A DNA stretch of 64,000 nucleotides, taken from assembly GCF_964340395.1 (NCBI RefSeq), contig NC_135556.1:23017723-23081722 (forward strand). The letters are read 5' to 3'. A model generated the notes under the pieces. It searched no databases. It saw only the letters and a program-made list of their open reading frames with translations, and had not been told where the DNA came from. Positions within the stretch are counted from its first letter, which is position 1; every line of letters begins with the position of its first letter. The translations under genes were made by a program, and so were the position numbers. This document shows, piece after piece, positions 1-11,249 of this stretch. This DNA comes from Glandiceps talaboti. Its lineage: Eukaryota; Hemichordata; Enteropneusta; Spengelidae.

Positions 1-1724
1 ATCGAAAAGGATTCATATACAACATTGTGATGAAATGTGGTATAACGACAAATGATAACATGATTACTACAAGTGTTTCAAGTTTTGTACTTAAACGTTT
101 GCAATTGAAACACTTGATGGCAACACTTTGTTTGCCCTATGGCACTACGTTGTCCCAACTCTGTCATGATCCGTCAGGCCTATAGCCACAAAACACATAG
201 CCAGGCACTCGAGCTGAACGTTTACTGTTTAAAAGATCATCTCCATGTAGAAATAGTCCCTAACTAGGGTCAAAGGAACACTTGCATGGCCTCCAGAAAC
301 AAATACCAAATAGACCGAATAGCACCACAAAGACACGACCAAAACATGCCAGTCTTTTGTCAGTACATGCCAAACCGATTCTTTTCAGCCTCCAAGTACA
401 ATACATGCAATCTATTTATTTCACCCCTACTTGTTTGTCATGTGTGTTTTTGTGTGCCAAACATTTGCTTTCCCGATGACTTCCCTACTATGATACCAAT
501 TCCCTTTCAACTGTGGACATGCCTATATTTATAGAATAATCCGTGAATTGACAAACACCTCAGTCCAGAAAATACCATAGCTAAACCAATGTTCTTAACT
601 TAAATCCACCAGTTTGTATAACATTGAAATCTAATCGTTAAACTTGTATATTAGTAGTAAACATAACTTAAATACCAACACATCACTACAGCATGTGTAT
701 TTCAAGTCGCTATGGAGAAGTTATTTCCTATCACGGTCAAAAACAAGGCTTTTAGAAATCCCTACTGGGTTGGCTTTGTCTGATAGAAAACCTTGAGAAT
801 TCTATTTTGAACAATATGGATGATAAAACCATTCATTTTTCAATTCATATGACGGCTAAAGGTGTCTGTAAATGCCTCCTTTCCTATCGATCACAACATT
901 GATACTACCTATGCTTGACTCTATGAGTACTTACTATATACAGTATATGCTTATTCAATAACTAGGAGAGACTGACCTCGTGAGTGCAAAGCAAAGTTAA
1001 TACTAGTAAGTTTAGCACCTCTTAATATGACTTTGATGGAGTGCAACACAAATAAAACGATTCTTCACCATCTTCCAAGGTTTCAGAGGGCACAGTAAAA
1101 ATTGATCACCCACTAAAAAGTTGAATCAAGATACTATATGCATGTCTCTAATACAATGTTAGGCAGTCTTCACTTCACCACAAACAGTTCACATGCATAC
1201 ACAACTCACCACATTTAACTATCTGTCCCCCACCCCTCCTTTTCCAGTGAGCACTTATATACATACTATAGGTGGTAACTGACATACTGCACTTTGTCAT
1301 AAAGTTGTAGTTTTCAGAGTAATCTAGTGCAAATACACCCCTTCTCCCTCAAAATAAGAAAACAATATCAACTACCAATTAACTCTCCGAAAATTTTCAT
1401 TCAATCATGTTAGGAATAAAACTAATCATTTGTAAGCTAATTTAAAAGACAAATGGCTAGAAGTGCCGTCTATGTTGAAATTTGGTCGACTTTGTCACTA
1501 CTTTAAGATGTCTCTGATGGTGCAGGAAAAGATTTTAAAAGTGTAAATCATCTGTACAGCCTATAAAATTCATTCAACCCCACTTTTTCAAGAGATTAAC
1601 TTTTATGTTGCCAAATATAGAAACTATCAGTCATTAATGGATTATGTCATTCTAAGAAGACAACTAGAAAACTTGGTGTTTCTTTAGTCAACCAAGAAAA
1701 GTTAAGAAAACAAACTAGAAGTAG

Positions 1725-1756
<32 letters not shown>

Positions 1757-3086
1757 ATTATTATTGTTGCTATTGTTGTTGAAAACAAGTACATGAAATA
1801 GATTGGTAAAGCATTACAGTATTGTCCTTATAATGGAGACATTATCTATCATGGAGACTTCATTAAATTATGACCTTTGAGCCTTTGGACCAGACTGTCA
1901 AAAATGCAAAAAATGTACCAAGTAGACAATAGATGTCATACCAATGTCATTGTGTGACATTTTTTAATGTGTTTTTTTGTGGATTTAAGGTCAAATTTTC
2001 AGCCCTGACAATATCAATGATCTTGACGACAACTTGTACAGGTTCAAGGTCCCTGAAAATAAAACATTGCTAAATTACGACTATGATGGATAGAAATGAC
2101 ACATGGCTATTCAAAGTCGTATTTCTAAAAAACATTGTCTAGAGGCTATCCCCTGACTTTTATAGAATATGAAGCTCTCTACCAAGCATTGAAGGAGATC
2201 TTCAGATTGAAATGCATAGCCTCTAGACAACCTACACCAAAAATACAAGGAACACTTAATGAATTGTTATCTTTGCTTTTTTTGCTCATCAGTAATACCA
2301 ATGACAATTACAACTAATCCTCAAACTGTATGATATATTTTAATTCTACTTTTGGAAATCCAACAAAATCTGTTGGTCTCAGAGAAAATGTGGAATTCCC
2401 ATTAAATAGTGATGAATGATAACCTGTGATGACCTGATTGGTCGATAAAATAGAAAGAATTGCAAAAATTTGTTAGTTTATAGAATTTTTGATAAGGTTT
2501 GATCCTAAATGATAGCAAATGACCAAATTTAGAATTATTTAGTAAAAACAACAACGCAATTAGAGATAAAAAGCGATCCTGCTCTTAGATGAATTTGATT
2601 CAAATTCCTGAAAAACATGTCCACAAATTCTAAAATATTTTCTTTTAATACATTTTTGTCATAATTATGATTGTTTTTTAAACAATATGCTGATAGAAAA
2701 TTCCATGAGAATTTAACCAATTCGTAAGAAATTCCTAAAACATTTGAAAAGTTCTCTGAAATTATGCATAATGAACTTTGTGGTGAAAACACATGTTGAT
2801 AGAAATTCCAGGACAAAAATAGAAGAATTACCAAACCCATTCAAGATAAAGTTCATTGAATTTAAAAAGTTTTTTGGATGATTTTCAGGTAAACGTTTTA
2901 GACAACCGAGAACACCAACCTGTTGATGAACAAGAAGCTGTGATATACAACATCAGTATGGCTAGAACTATTCTTGTTCACGATGTCCGCCATCTTTCCT
3001 GTAGTGCTCTCAGGAATTACTTTTCTGGATGCAATATTTGGAGAGCTTTGACTAACAGCTGATTCTAACACCATACTGGTATACTG
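1..3086. other. Non-coding stretch 3' of gene B
   Basis: I see no convincing exon here. The sequence is AT-rich, with short chance open frames near 280-530 and 2135-2317 that lack splice context or recognisable motifs. It holds the TTG microsatellite at 1724-1781. The part just below 3087 would be the 3' untranslated region of gene B on the minus strand. A possible minus-strand ATTAAA poly(A) signal lies at 2644-2649, about 440 nt past the stop. Confidence 0.5.
1724..1781. repeat. (TTG)n microsatellite
   Basis: A run of about 14 TTG triplets passes into TTA and interrupted TTG units. It lies in non-coding sequence. The interruptions towards the right end suggest ageing of the array on that side. 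Confidence 0.95.
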
Positions 3087-3145
3087 TTATATTCTAGTGC
3101 TCAGATGTACTGTGACTTCAGATACAAAGTTTAGGAGAACTTCAG
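3087..3145 (-). CDS. Gene B, candidate terminal exon
   Basis: Read on the minus strand, a good acceptor (pyrimidine-rich, ending GTCTTCAG) precedes 2 nt that complete a split codon, then 18 codons and TAA at 3087-3089. The peptide includes EVLLNFVSEVTVHL, alternating hydrophobic residues like a beta strand or helix edge. The two-base entry matches the one-base exit of the exon at 3233-3297. No protein family is recognised. The plus strand is also open here, so the strand rests on splice borders and phase. Chance remains possible. Confidence 0.4.
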
Positions 3146-3232
3146 CTGAAGACAACCCTACGAACAATGATGTTTCATCTAAGCACCTCCCAGGTGATAT
3201 TTCTAAATTTATACAATTTGTACCTGTCATAC

Positions 3233-3297
3233 CTGCCTTGGAACAGACAGTTATCTTTGCTAGCACATGTATGTTAATTTGTGTGTAGTAGTCTGAC
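3233..3297 (-). CDS. Gene B, candidate internal exon
   Basis: This is a 65-nt minus-strand exon: acceptor ending CTCTGGCAAG, one entry base, 21 codons, one exit base, and donor GCAG|GTATGA. The peptide contains SDYYTQINIHVLAKITVCSK, a strand-like pattern. Entry phase fits the exon at 6299-6374 and exit phase fits the last exon at 3087-3145. An alternative acceptor inside (ending GTGCTAG) would give a shorter exon. The function is unknown. Confidence 0.4.
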
Positions 3298-6200
3298 CTT
3301 GCCAGAGCAAAGGTCATACTCAGGTCATATATAACAAATGGTCAACGTGGTATGACAGATGTCAAAATTGTCTGATAATGCAACTACCTGGTCTGTTGCT
3401 ATAGTAATAAATTATTGGATGAAACTTATTTCTTTCGTAGGATAAAGAAAACTTTTAAAGAAAGCATGCTGAATGTATCAGGATGGAAGGTCTGAAAAAT
3501 CTCTTCAGTGCATGGGGTTTTGATATTCCCAGCAGGTAGACCAAGAAATCAATATGAGGAATAAAACATGGACAACCACGACTGAAAAGTTGTATTGAAA
3601 CCAAGATGTCCTCAATTATCACATGTATTGGAGATTCTTTAGACTTATTGTCAACTTTTCAATAGCCAGGAATGTAATCCCATTAGGAATTTAACCTTGA
3701 CATCCCCACTTTCAAAGATTGGAATGATCTTCATACCTGCATACCGACTCATTCCATTCAATTTAAGGTAAGATTTGCAAGGTAGAGCTACAGCACACAA
3801 CCTTACATATTTGTCAGGTATTTTCCATGTATAACATTAATACAGTATTCTGTATACTTCTAGCTATATGCATAACAGAAATGTAAAAGACCTGACAAGC
3901 CAGCAATGAAATGATTGTTAAAATCAATACAAGTTTAGAAATAAGTCTCCCATTTCAAATATATTTTACAGAGGCATGCAGTACAAGTTGTACTTAATTT
4001 CAGTTAACATGCTATTTTTCAAAGTCATACTAGTCACATAAAACTTTAAGTTCACCAATAACTGTCAAAACTGCCTTCAAATCTCAACATATCTTTACTT
4101 GGGTTATTGTTTTCATCAATAATTTCCTTATTTAAGTTCAAGGTGTGGTGCTTTTTCACTTGTTTTTCTTGTGTTCCTCCATTTTTGAAGTCACTCATCT
4201 GATTCTAATGAAGGATCTCTGTATTTACTTTTGAGGTTTTAGGCCGGGTGTTGGCTTGCTAAGTTGAAAAGGTATGACAGCACAATGCACTTCAAAGATG
4301 TTATAGTCACTGAGACTGGGATCAACTTTCATTCATATGTACTGAAAACCGATGAAATGGAAAGTTTGTGCCTGATCAGGTATGAACTAATTTATGTAAA
4401 CCGCCAACAGATCAATCAACTATGGAGGAATGCTAATGGTACAGACAACACACTTGAGGGAGTGGTTCCATCACTGTCATATACCGTACTACCACAACGG
4501 TTTCTCCCTTGTCCTGTACAAATCAACATTTACTTTATCCACAACACAAAAAACACCTGATGTCCAACTTGAATCAAGTGAGAGTTTGAGGCACATCACA
4601 CCTGACCACAAAATAGACTTTATAATGAATTGTTCTGGTTTGTATTGATGGAAATGATCATGGCTGCTGTTTGTCCCATTCCTGTCTATCAAAGTCTCCT
4701 ACTTGTTGTAATGCCATCAGATAAGTCACTAGACTAGACTTGATTTTCACATCCACTAGAGTGAATCTGTCACCAACTAAAAGACATGGTTGCCAGAATC
4801 CCCTTTTCACAAATGTCAAGTGATTTTTTCATTGATCTCAACTCCTGGCGATACTTTTGAAATAAACAAATCAAATTCTCCTTCTCACTGGTATGTCACC
4901 AACTTTCATCTAGTGACATATAAAAACCCTGACTTTCATATCCACGACTGAATCTTTCACCAACTGCGTTAGAGGACACACTTTCCAGGACCCCCCTTTT
5001 TTTCATCTTCAAATTTTAATAGATTTTCCATTGATCTCAACTCCTGACAATAGTTTTGAAGTAAACAAAATGCAATGAGGAATTTAAGTGTCATGTTTTG
5101 GTGCCAGCTGGATAGCCCCAAGGTTCTCAAACTATTAATCTCTCTTTGCCAAGCATTCCATTCACAACTGAAGCACATTTAAGAACTGTAGACACAGTTA
5201 CTGGTCAGTACAAAACTCGTTACTGAGATGGACTTTTGAGATGAGTATGAGAAAACATTTCTGAAGTGTTACCACTATATTTCAAGTGTGTACAACCCAA
5301 CCTTTACACTACCTCACTATGATACAGTTTTCTTTTATTTCTTTGTCAAGAACTTCAACCAAAATCATTCAGAATTTCATCTTCACATGATTTTATGTTT
5401 GGATGTTCTGAACAAGATTTATTACCAATGGAAGTCTCACTTATAGTCAAGTAATACTCTCACATAAAACTCAAATACTGACCTCTCCATCCTTATTAGA
5501 CCATAACTACATGGTGTTAAAAGAAAACATGACCACTTCATTTCCCCCATCAACTCACAACCACAGTTTTTGGGTCCAAGAAGATTGTAAAAGTTTACAA
5601 AGATGGCTGTCACTTATCATTTACTTGACAAGTTGTCAGGTAGCCTAGCAACAGTGGATGCTGCAGAACTGGAAGACACATTCCAAGTCAAGTTTTACAT
5701 GCCAACAATCTTTCCACAGTCCACACAGAGGGCAGTCTAAGGTACACACTAAAATCAATGTGAATACATTGGTACACCATCAGTGAACTCATCCAGAACT
5801 CTGGTCACCATATCTGTCCTGTCACAATTAACACTTGTATACACATCAAAGATTCTTAATTTTATGTGACAACTCCTAAAAAGAGAAATTCCTAGTCATC
5901 CACTGAAATATACCGACATAGAAATCATGAATGATAAATACCAATGGGAACCCTTTACGCCTACACACTGCCAAATAGTTCTATTTATTGCACTAAGAGA
6001 TGTTCTTTTCAGTTTTATGAGAATCCCCACCAACAAGACAAGACAATCATAGGTCTGCTAGCTATTACAGGTGTTGGGTTTCTCAGACATAATTTATGGC
6101 ATTTCAATTGTTCTGAAGATATCTGAGGTAAAGCGCCAAATTAGTACATTCCAATGGCTTTAACAAGAAGTGATTTTGAATAGAAAATGACTCAAAGACT

Positions 6201-6298
6201 CAAAGTAGAAGAAGTATCTTGAGACATTCCTTTGCACTAAAAGTGGCAGAAAGCCAGAGCTAGACAGCTCTTCCCCCCTCAATACGTGAAGGTATTAC
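3298..6298 (-). other. Probable gene B intron
   Basis: About 3 kb separates two candidate exons of gene B. It contains an open frame of 98 codons on the plus strand at 4264-4560 with no recognisable domain and no convincing splice borders, which I treat as chance. I see no repeats of note. Confidence 0.35.
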
Positions 6299-6374
6299 CT
6301 GTAGCCACCCCTGCTGTGGGTCACACATACAAATAACCCACCACGTGGGACATCAACGTTAACAATAGAAACGT
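6299..6374 (-). CDS. Gene B, candidate internal exon
   Basis: This 76-nt minus-strand exon has two entry bases, 24 codons, two exit bases and donor CTACAG|GTAATA. The peptide includes VNVDVPRGGLFVCVTHSRGG, which has the composition and glycine turns of a folded beta-rich domain. Joined to the exon at 8423-8499 it continues that frame through a reconstituted Asp codon. The acceptor (ending AAAGATGAG) is weak in pyrimidines, the main reason for doubt. No family is recognised. Confidence 0.45.
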
Positions 6375-7089
6375 CTCATCTTTGCATAAATACAGAAAAT
6401 GCAAAGTTATAGATTGTTAAACTGCTAGTTGGTGGAGGGTCTATGTTCTACATCAACTACTTTGTACTGGTAACGATCATTACTGTGGTGACAGTTACTT
6501 GTAACAGTGTGTGGGCCTTGGTATTTCACACACTACAAAGAGAAGAGAGCTCTTTAACTGTAATCTGTACAAGGTAATCAGTGTACAACACAAAGATAAC
6601 TACAGTTAAACCTTGCCTTCTTTATTGTTATGTTAAAATATCATCTAAAAAGAGGTCTGGGTATTGTCTTTAAAAAAATCAAACTTTGAAAAAAGGTGCA
6701 AATTTGATGTTTCTTTAAAAATAATTCCAATTTTAGAATTCTAATGTCCTTACCTGACCTTTTGGAAACTGTAATTTTTCTAGCATTGCTGTCTTTCCCA
6801 TCAAAAAAATGATAATTTGACTATTATTTTACCCAAGAACAATACTCAATGTGTTAGCCTAAGTATGAGAATCTCTGTGAGATTTTAACAATGTCATACT
6901 TTCATCTCTAATCAACGATCAAACAAGAGTACCATTACCAGAAGAATTATGGCAGTCAAATGAATTGAATATCATATTTTAATCTTAGATGACAACAGGC
7001 TGCCATATAGTAACAAATAGAATTTTAAGTTTTTTAATTCTGCAAATCAGAACTGACCAGTGAGTCAAACAGACATTACTTCAATGAGA

Positions 7090-7126
7090 TCTCAGACCAC
7101 TAAAAGATTATTTTAGTGGTCTGAGA
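7090..7126. repeat. Perfect 16-bp inverted repeat (hairpin)
   Basis: Arms 7090-7105 (TCTCAGACCACTAAAA) and 7111-7126 are exact reverse complements with a 5-nt loop GATTA. The stem is too short for a standard microRNA precursor. It is more likely a relic of a miniature inverted-repeat element or a cruciform-prone site inside an intron. Confidence 0.9.
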
Positions 7127-7280
7127 TGAGAAAAACAACTTTTGGGCAGCCAGTCAAAAAAGTAACTGATTAACACGATTCTGGTATTTTTTTTGCTAGA
7201 AAACAACTGAAGGGTAAAATTTCAATATTTACCTGTGACTGGGTTCACTCAGGTGAATCAAGGTAATGTTGTGTTACACA

Positions 7281-7860
7281 CTTAAACTCTCCATTCCAAG
7301 TTCAAATACTAGTTAAGATTTATGTTAGGAATTTCAAGAGTTTGGTTTCAACTTGAAATGCAAATACTTGATTGAAGTTTGATGGATTGGGCAGTATGTG
7401 TAATGCAGGTATTTATTTAGCCTTCAACTTCAACTTGAAGTTCAGATTTACAGTTTACAGTAAAGAGATGACTTTGGACTTGAAATGTAAATACTTGAAT
7501 GATGTCTGATGCAATGAACCTTTGCAGGTAATGTTGGCATCTAACCTTCACCTTCAGGTTCAGGAATATTGGTGTTAGTAATTCACAGTGACAAATTTCA
7601 GTATGAAACAGTTACATGTATGAAGTCACACATGTCACACAGCTCATAAAAACCTGGAGAGTATGAAGTGCGAACGTTCAAACACTTGATCACAATTGAT
7701 GTCTGGGAATTTCAAGAGTTTGATTTCAGCACTGACTTACTGGTATAGTACTGTTTTGTGCTAAATACAGTTCATGTATTCCCAGAATAGAGCTGATGTT
7801 CAAATACGAGTTAGTGTTGATGTTGGGTGATTTTTGAGAGTCTGGTTTCACTGAGAATTG
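7281..7860. repeat. Degenerate tandem repeat
   Basis: At least four diverged copies carry the block GGAATTTCAAGAGTTTG, preceded by sequence like TTCAAATACTTGATT. Related copies are near 7325, 7480-7500, 7705 and 7800-7845. Spacing and identity vary, so this is an old decayed minisatellite rather than an active array. Confidence 0.55.
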
Positions 7861-8422
7861 TATACACAGGTGTGGAGTTTGGTAAATGAAGGAGTCTGGC
7901 CAGGTTACACTGATTGTAATCTGGCTGGGAATCTGAATCCAAAACAGCTTCCTGAACTAAAGTTGTTTAGTAAAACACCTGGGAGGTATATACATCAGAC
8001 TGTTTTGAAAGTAAACAGCAAGTTTGGACTTCTGCAAACTTTGGAATGTCAAAAATGGGTCTGAATACAAGAGTTTCTGAACAGAAAGAATAATTGTTCT
8101 AACTGTACTGGGAATTCAGAGGCATTGTAATGACATACATATACGGTAGTGTTTTCAGATGGTCAACTATAAAAGATATCGATGCGATTTGCACACTTTC
8201 TACACTAATGTCAACAATACTTCTGATGTGCTTTTAGACAATCTGAACACCCTGCCACATACCACAGATAGACAATTTGCCTTCACATCAAGATATGTCA
8301 GGAATGTGTTATTTCCTGCCTATACACCAAACACTACATAGGATAGTAGACAACAGCGCCATACTCCCCATACATCATTCCATCCATCACCTGTACATAC
8401 CAGGGTCTGCCCACTGTAATAC

Positions 8423-8499
8423 CTGTAATTTTTAGAGAAAACATAACACCCCATTTGGGAAATTGGGGTTCTGACCCCTGGACTATGCCGATGGCATTT
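8423..8499 (-). CDS. Gene B, candidate internal exon (most upstream found)
   Basis: This 77-nt minus-strand exon has a strong acceptor (TTTCATTTTAG), one entry base, 25 codons, one exit base and donor TTACAG|GTATTA. The peptide includes NAIGIVQGSEPQFPKWGVMF. The same frame is open upstream to about 8594 and reads plausibly, so an alternative acceptor ending CACCTGTAG would move the start to 8524. Exit phase fits the exon at 6299-6374. No domain is recognised. The rest of gene B upstream of this point is not identified. Confidence 0.5.
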
Positions 8500-9456
8500 C
8501 TAAAATGAAATTGCAAGATTGCATCTACAGGTGTCCCATTGTTAAATCCAGACCACACATGGAAGAGTATGTCGGCCAATATTTCACCAATTCAGGTACA
8601 TGTGGGTAGCTTAACCTTGCATAGCATGTGACGTGTTCTTTGGTTTGGTATCAAAGGAACTCTATAAATTTCTAATCATTTCATGTAGATGTAACTAATG
8701 TATCTAGTTGTTCTATTGCCAGGTTTTAGATGGTTATTTTGATGACTTGCACAGGAAATATTTACCCATTGTAGTCTCCCTTTTTTGTTATTTTCTGTTT
8801 GGATAATCTAAAGGTATGCTTTGTTGGTGGACCCACTTTTGTGGTGACTTGAAATCAAGGTGTGTCCCTCTATCTGTTATAGTGAGAGAGGTGAGTGGGA
8901 CACCATCATAATGGAACTATCCAGTAACTTTGTTAATTTACCTAATTAGGTGTAATCACAGTCAGGCACACCTACCACAATTTTAACAAAACCTGTTTTT
9001 CAAGGATTTGTACTGAACATCTCATCTGTGTTTTATAACCTCAACCCACAACAACCTCATCAATTTCTCAGGCATCCAATTTTAACATTCTTTACATGTT
9101 TCGTTATTTTCTGTTTCATAAGTATTATAAAGCTTGTTACAAAAATATACATTGTGCAACCTGGTGTACTTTTCATAACCATACAAGGCCAAGAAAGCAG
9201 ACAGGTTTCATATCAAGGAGCCACGCTAGTAGACAGAAAGGCGGTATTGTTTTGTACTAGGCATGGCGTGGTAGGAGTAAGGTCGTTGGGCCAAATGGTA
9301 TACAGTGAACACCTATAGTGTGTTTGTATCAATCGTTGCCACCACCCTTTGTAATTAGAGGCTTGTAACCTTACACTACCTGCTGTATTACTACATAAAT
9401 ATTAAGAAGCATGCCGCCTCTCAGCTGACATCAATTACGCTTGCAAGCATATACCA

Positions 9457-9471
9457 CCGCCGCCGCCGCCG
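9457..9471. repeat. (CCG)5 microsatellite
   Basis: Five CCG triplets form a GC-rich island in an AT-rich setting. It might mark an untranslated first exon or promoter, but nothing else nearby supports that. Confidence 0.85.
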
Positions 9472-9762
9472 ACACACCTAGGTTGGAAAACTTCATCAGA
9501 AACATCTAAGTTTGTTGGCTATCCCAGATTACCTCTACACTTGAGAGAGATGAACATAGGTGTTCCAACCTATGTATTAGAAACCTTTTAAAGTTATCAA
9601 ATGACTGTATTCAAAGGGGGGAGAGCTCATTCATGTTTATTTAGCAGGTTTGGGTGGAATTTCAGTTTTTTGACTACGTTACCTGAAATGTTCTTATATC
9701 TGTATTGTTTTTGTTTTTTTGTTTCGTTTTTCAGTCGAAAAGATACATTTTTGCATCTAACA

Positions 9763-9784
9763 GGGGGGGGGGGGGGGGGGGGGG
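9763..9784. repeat. Poly-G tract of 22
   Basis: Twenty-two uninterrupted guanines. Such a tract can form G-quadruplex and is prone to sequencing and replication slippage, so the exact length is uncertain. Confidence 0.95.
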
Positions 9785-10642
9785 AGTTACATGTTATGTA
9801 TTTCATTCTAATGAAAACTGAAATATTTAGCCAATACTTAAAAACACTGTACTGGTTCTACATGTAATTGGCAATGATCTTGTCCTGAGAATTTGCTGCC
9901 TGGCTTGAAGTTATCGTTCAAGAGAACATATACAGTATGTCAAGTCACATAGCCAAGTTTCTGGACTAGCAGTGATCATAATATACATTTTTGAAATTCT
10001 TTTCTATACCTTCAATTTCAGCATTCATTTCATTTTCAGGGTAATGAAAATACTCCATATAAGAATTTAGTTCTTTCCTATCTCTTCCTTTGTGAGCTGT
10101 TGAATGGATCAATGTTAGTTTAAAGTTTGATTTGGTATCAAATGAACAAATAACACATTTCAATAGAACATAAACCTATAAATTACATTCTGATGACAAT
10201 TAGAGTCTAAACTATGTCACACCTGAGTTGGAATGAGTAATGGGTTAACCCCACTGATTTCACATACTATTTCTGGATTCAAAAATAACCGTCGCCATAA
10301 ACATTCAGTTTCGTTCGATTTGAAATTTTCATCAAATTAGTTCAAAATTTTTGGAATACAGAGAATTTGACCAATTGTAGATCCAAATGAATACTAAATT
10401 TCGTAGGATTTGATATTGTGTGAGATTGTATGGCGTGAATGAAAATGTTTAACGTTAGTGTTTACTTTTTATGACTTGATCCTTGTAAATCTTGTTATGA
10501 ATGAATGGCTGTCAAAGGGTTAAAAATTAGTAAACAGGTGATACTGTGTGTGGCAAGCAAGTCTAGCCAAACAACCTAATTATGTATACTATACACAAAG
10601 GTTTACTGCATGAACTTGTGACAGGCATGTTCAATGTCTTAA

Positions 10643-10648
10643 TTTATT
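10643..10648 (-). promoter_or_regulatory. Candidate poly(A) signal of gene A
   Basis: TTTATT on the plus strand is AATAAA on the minus strand, about 460 nt beyond the gene A stop codon at 11109. It is the first canonical hexamer I find after the stop. Cleavage would fall near 10620-10630. Confidence 0.4.
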
Positions 10649-11108
10649 GCAATGAAACGTTGTTTATGTCAACTGGTACAGCCAAAAATGTGGCCAAGGC
10701 TGTCTTAAGGGTTCAGTTTATAGAAACACAAAGTAGCCACACAAAGTATACAGGCTTATGTAACTACAACAGGAACTTGTCACTGTTGAATACTGTACAG
10801 AAACAAGGGCATAACATACCTTACTTGTTTTCTTTTCTCTACTGGGTATGGTTTCTGTCTAGTGTTTACATTTTCCTTTCCTGCGTTAACTTTTTCCACG
10901 ATTTGTTTGACGTACCCGAGTCGCGGGTTCTCTGAACCAGTTGTATTTTTAGCCATGTTGTTTCGTAGAGTGTGTCAGATATGTTGTTTTTCAACTGAAT
11001 GAAATGAATGAACTCAACAACTTCATTTTGACTGTATAATGAGAAACGATTCTCTGTTTGATGAAATCACAACATCCTGAAGAAAGGTTCCGTCACACAA
11101 TCACAGAA

Positions 11109-11249
11109 TTACTCATCAGATCTGAGTTTCTCTTTGAGCACCAGCTTCTGTACAGCAGAGATGAGACTATCAGCAACCTGAGGTCCAATGTCCACAAAAA
11201 CAGGTAAGTTCTGCCCTTTTGTCTCCACTGCCACAATACTAGAACACTG
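11109..11249 (-). CDS. Gene A, terminal exon
   Basis: Minus strand: acceptor with tandem NAGNAG (TTTCAGCAG), then 46 codons and TAA at 11109-11111. The peptide contains VETKGQNLPVFVDIGPQ followed by an amphipathic helix VADSLISAVQKLVLKEKL, the pattern of a small alpha/beta domain closing with a helix. Codon composition is clearly coding-like compared with the surroundings. The plus strand carries a fortuitous GTAAGT at 11206 and an open antisense frame, which I regard as the shadow. Use of the second AG would drop one Gln. The orthologue is not recognised. Confidence 0.7.
   Translation of the reverse strand, partial: QCSSIVAVETKGQNLPVFVDIGPQVADSLISAVQKLVLKEKLRSDE

Larger units (their letters stand above)
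6375..8422 (-). other. Probable gene B intron with degenerate tandem repeats and a hairpin
   Basis: About 2 kb lies between two gene B exons. It contains the perfect hairpin at 7090-7126 and a decayed tandem array at about 7281-7860. Two plus-strand open frames, 7858-8064 and 8159-8341, have acceptor-like starts (ATACACAG and GTTTTCAG) but no donor and no recognisable domain. The first overlaps the repeat edge. Confidence 0.35.
8525..10619. other. Interval between gene B exons and gene A 3' end
   Basis: I see no confident exon. It contains a short CCG run (9457-9471) and the poly-G tract at 9763-9784. A plus-strand open frame of 96 codons at 9028-9318 shows one hydrophobic stretch but no splice or start context. 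A minus-strand frame ending at a GTAATC donor near 9511 is possible but does not match gene B phase. Confidence 0.4.

Noticed and set aside
4264-4560. Plus-strand 98-codon frame
   Set aside because: No start context, no splice borders and no domain. A frame of this length is unexceptional in 64 kb.
10582-10935. Plus-strand 117-codon frame
   Set aside because: It lies antisense to the gene A 3' untranslated region and its composition looks like translated AT-rich sequence.
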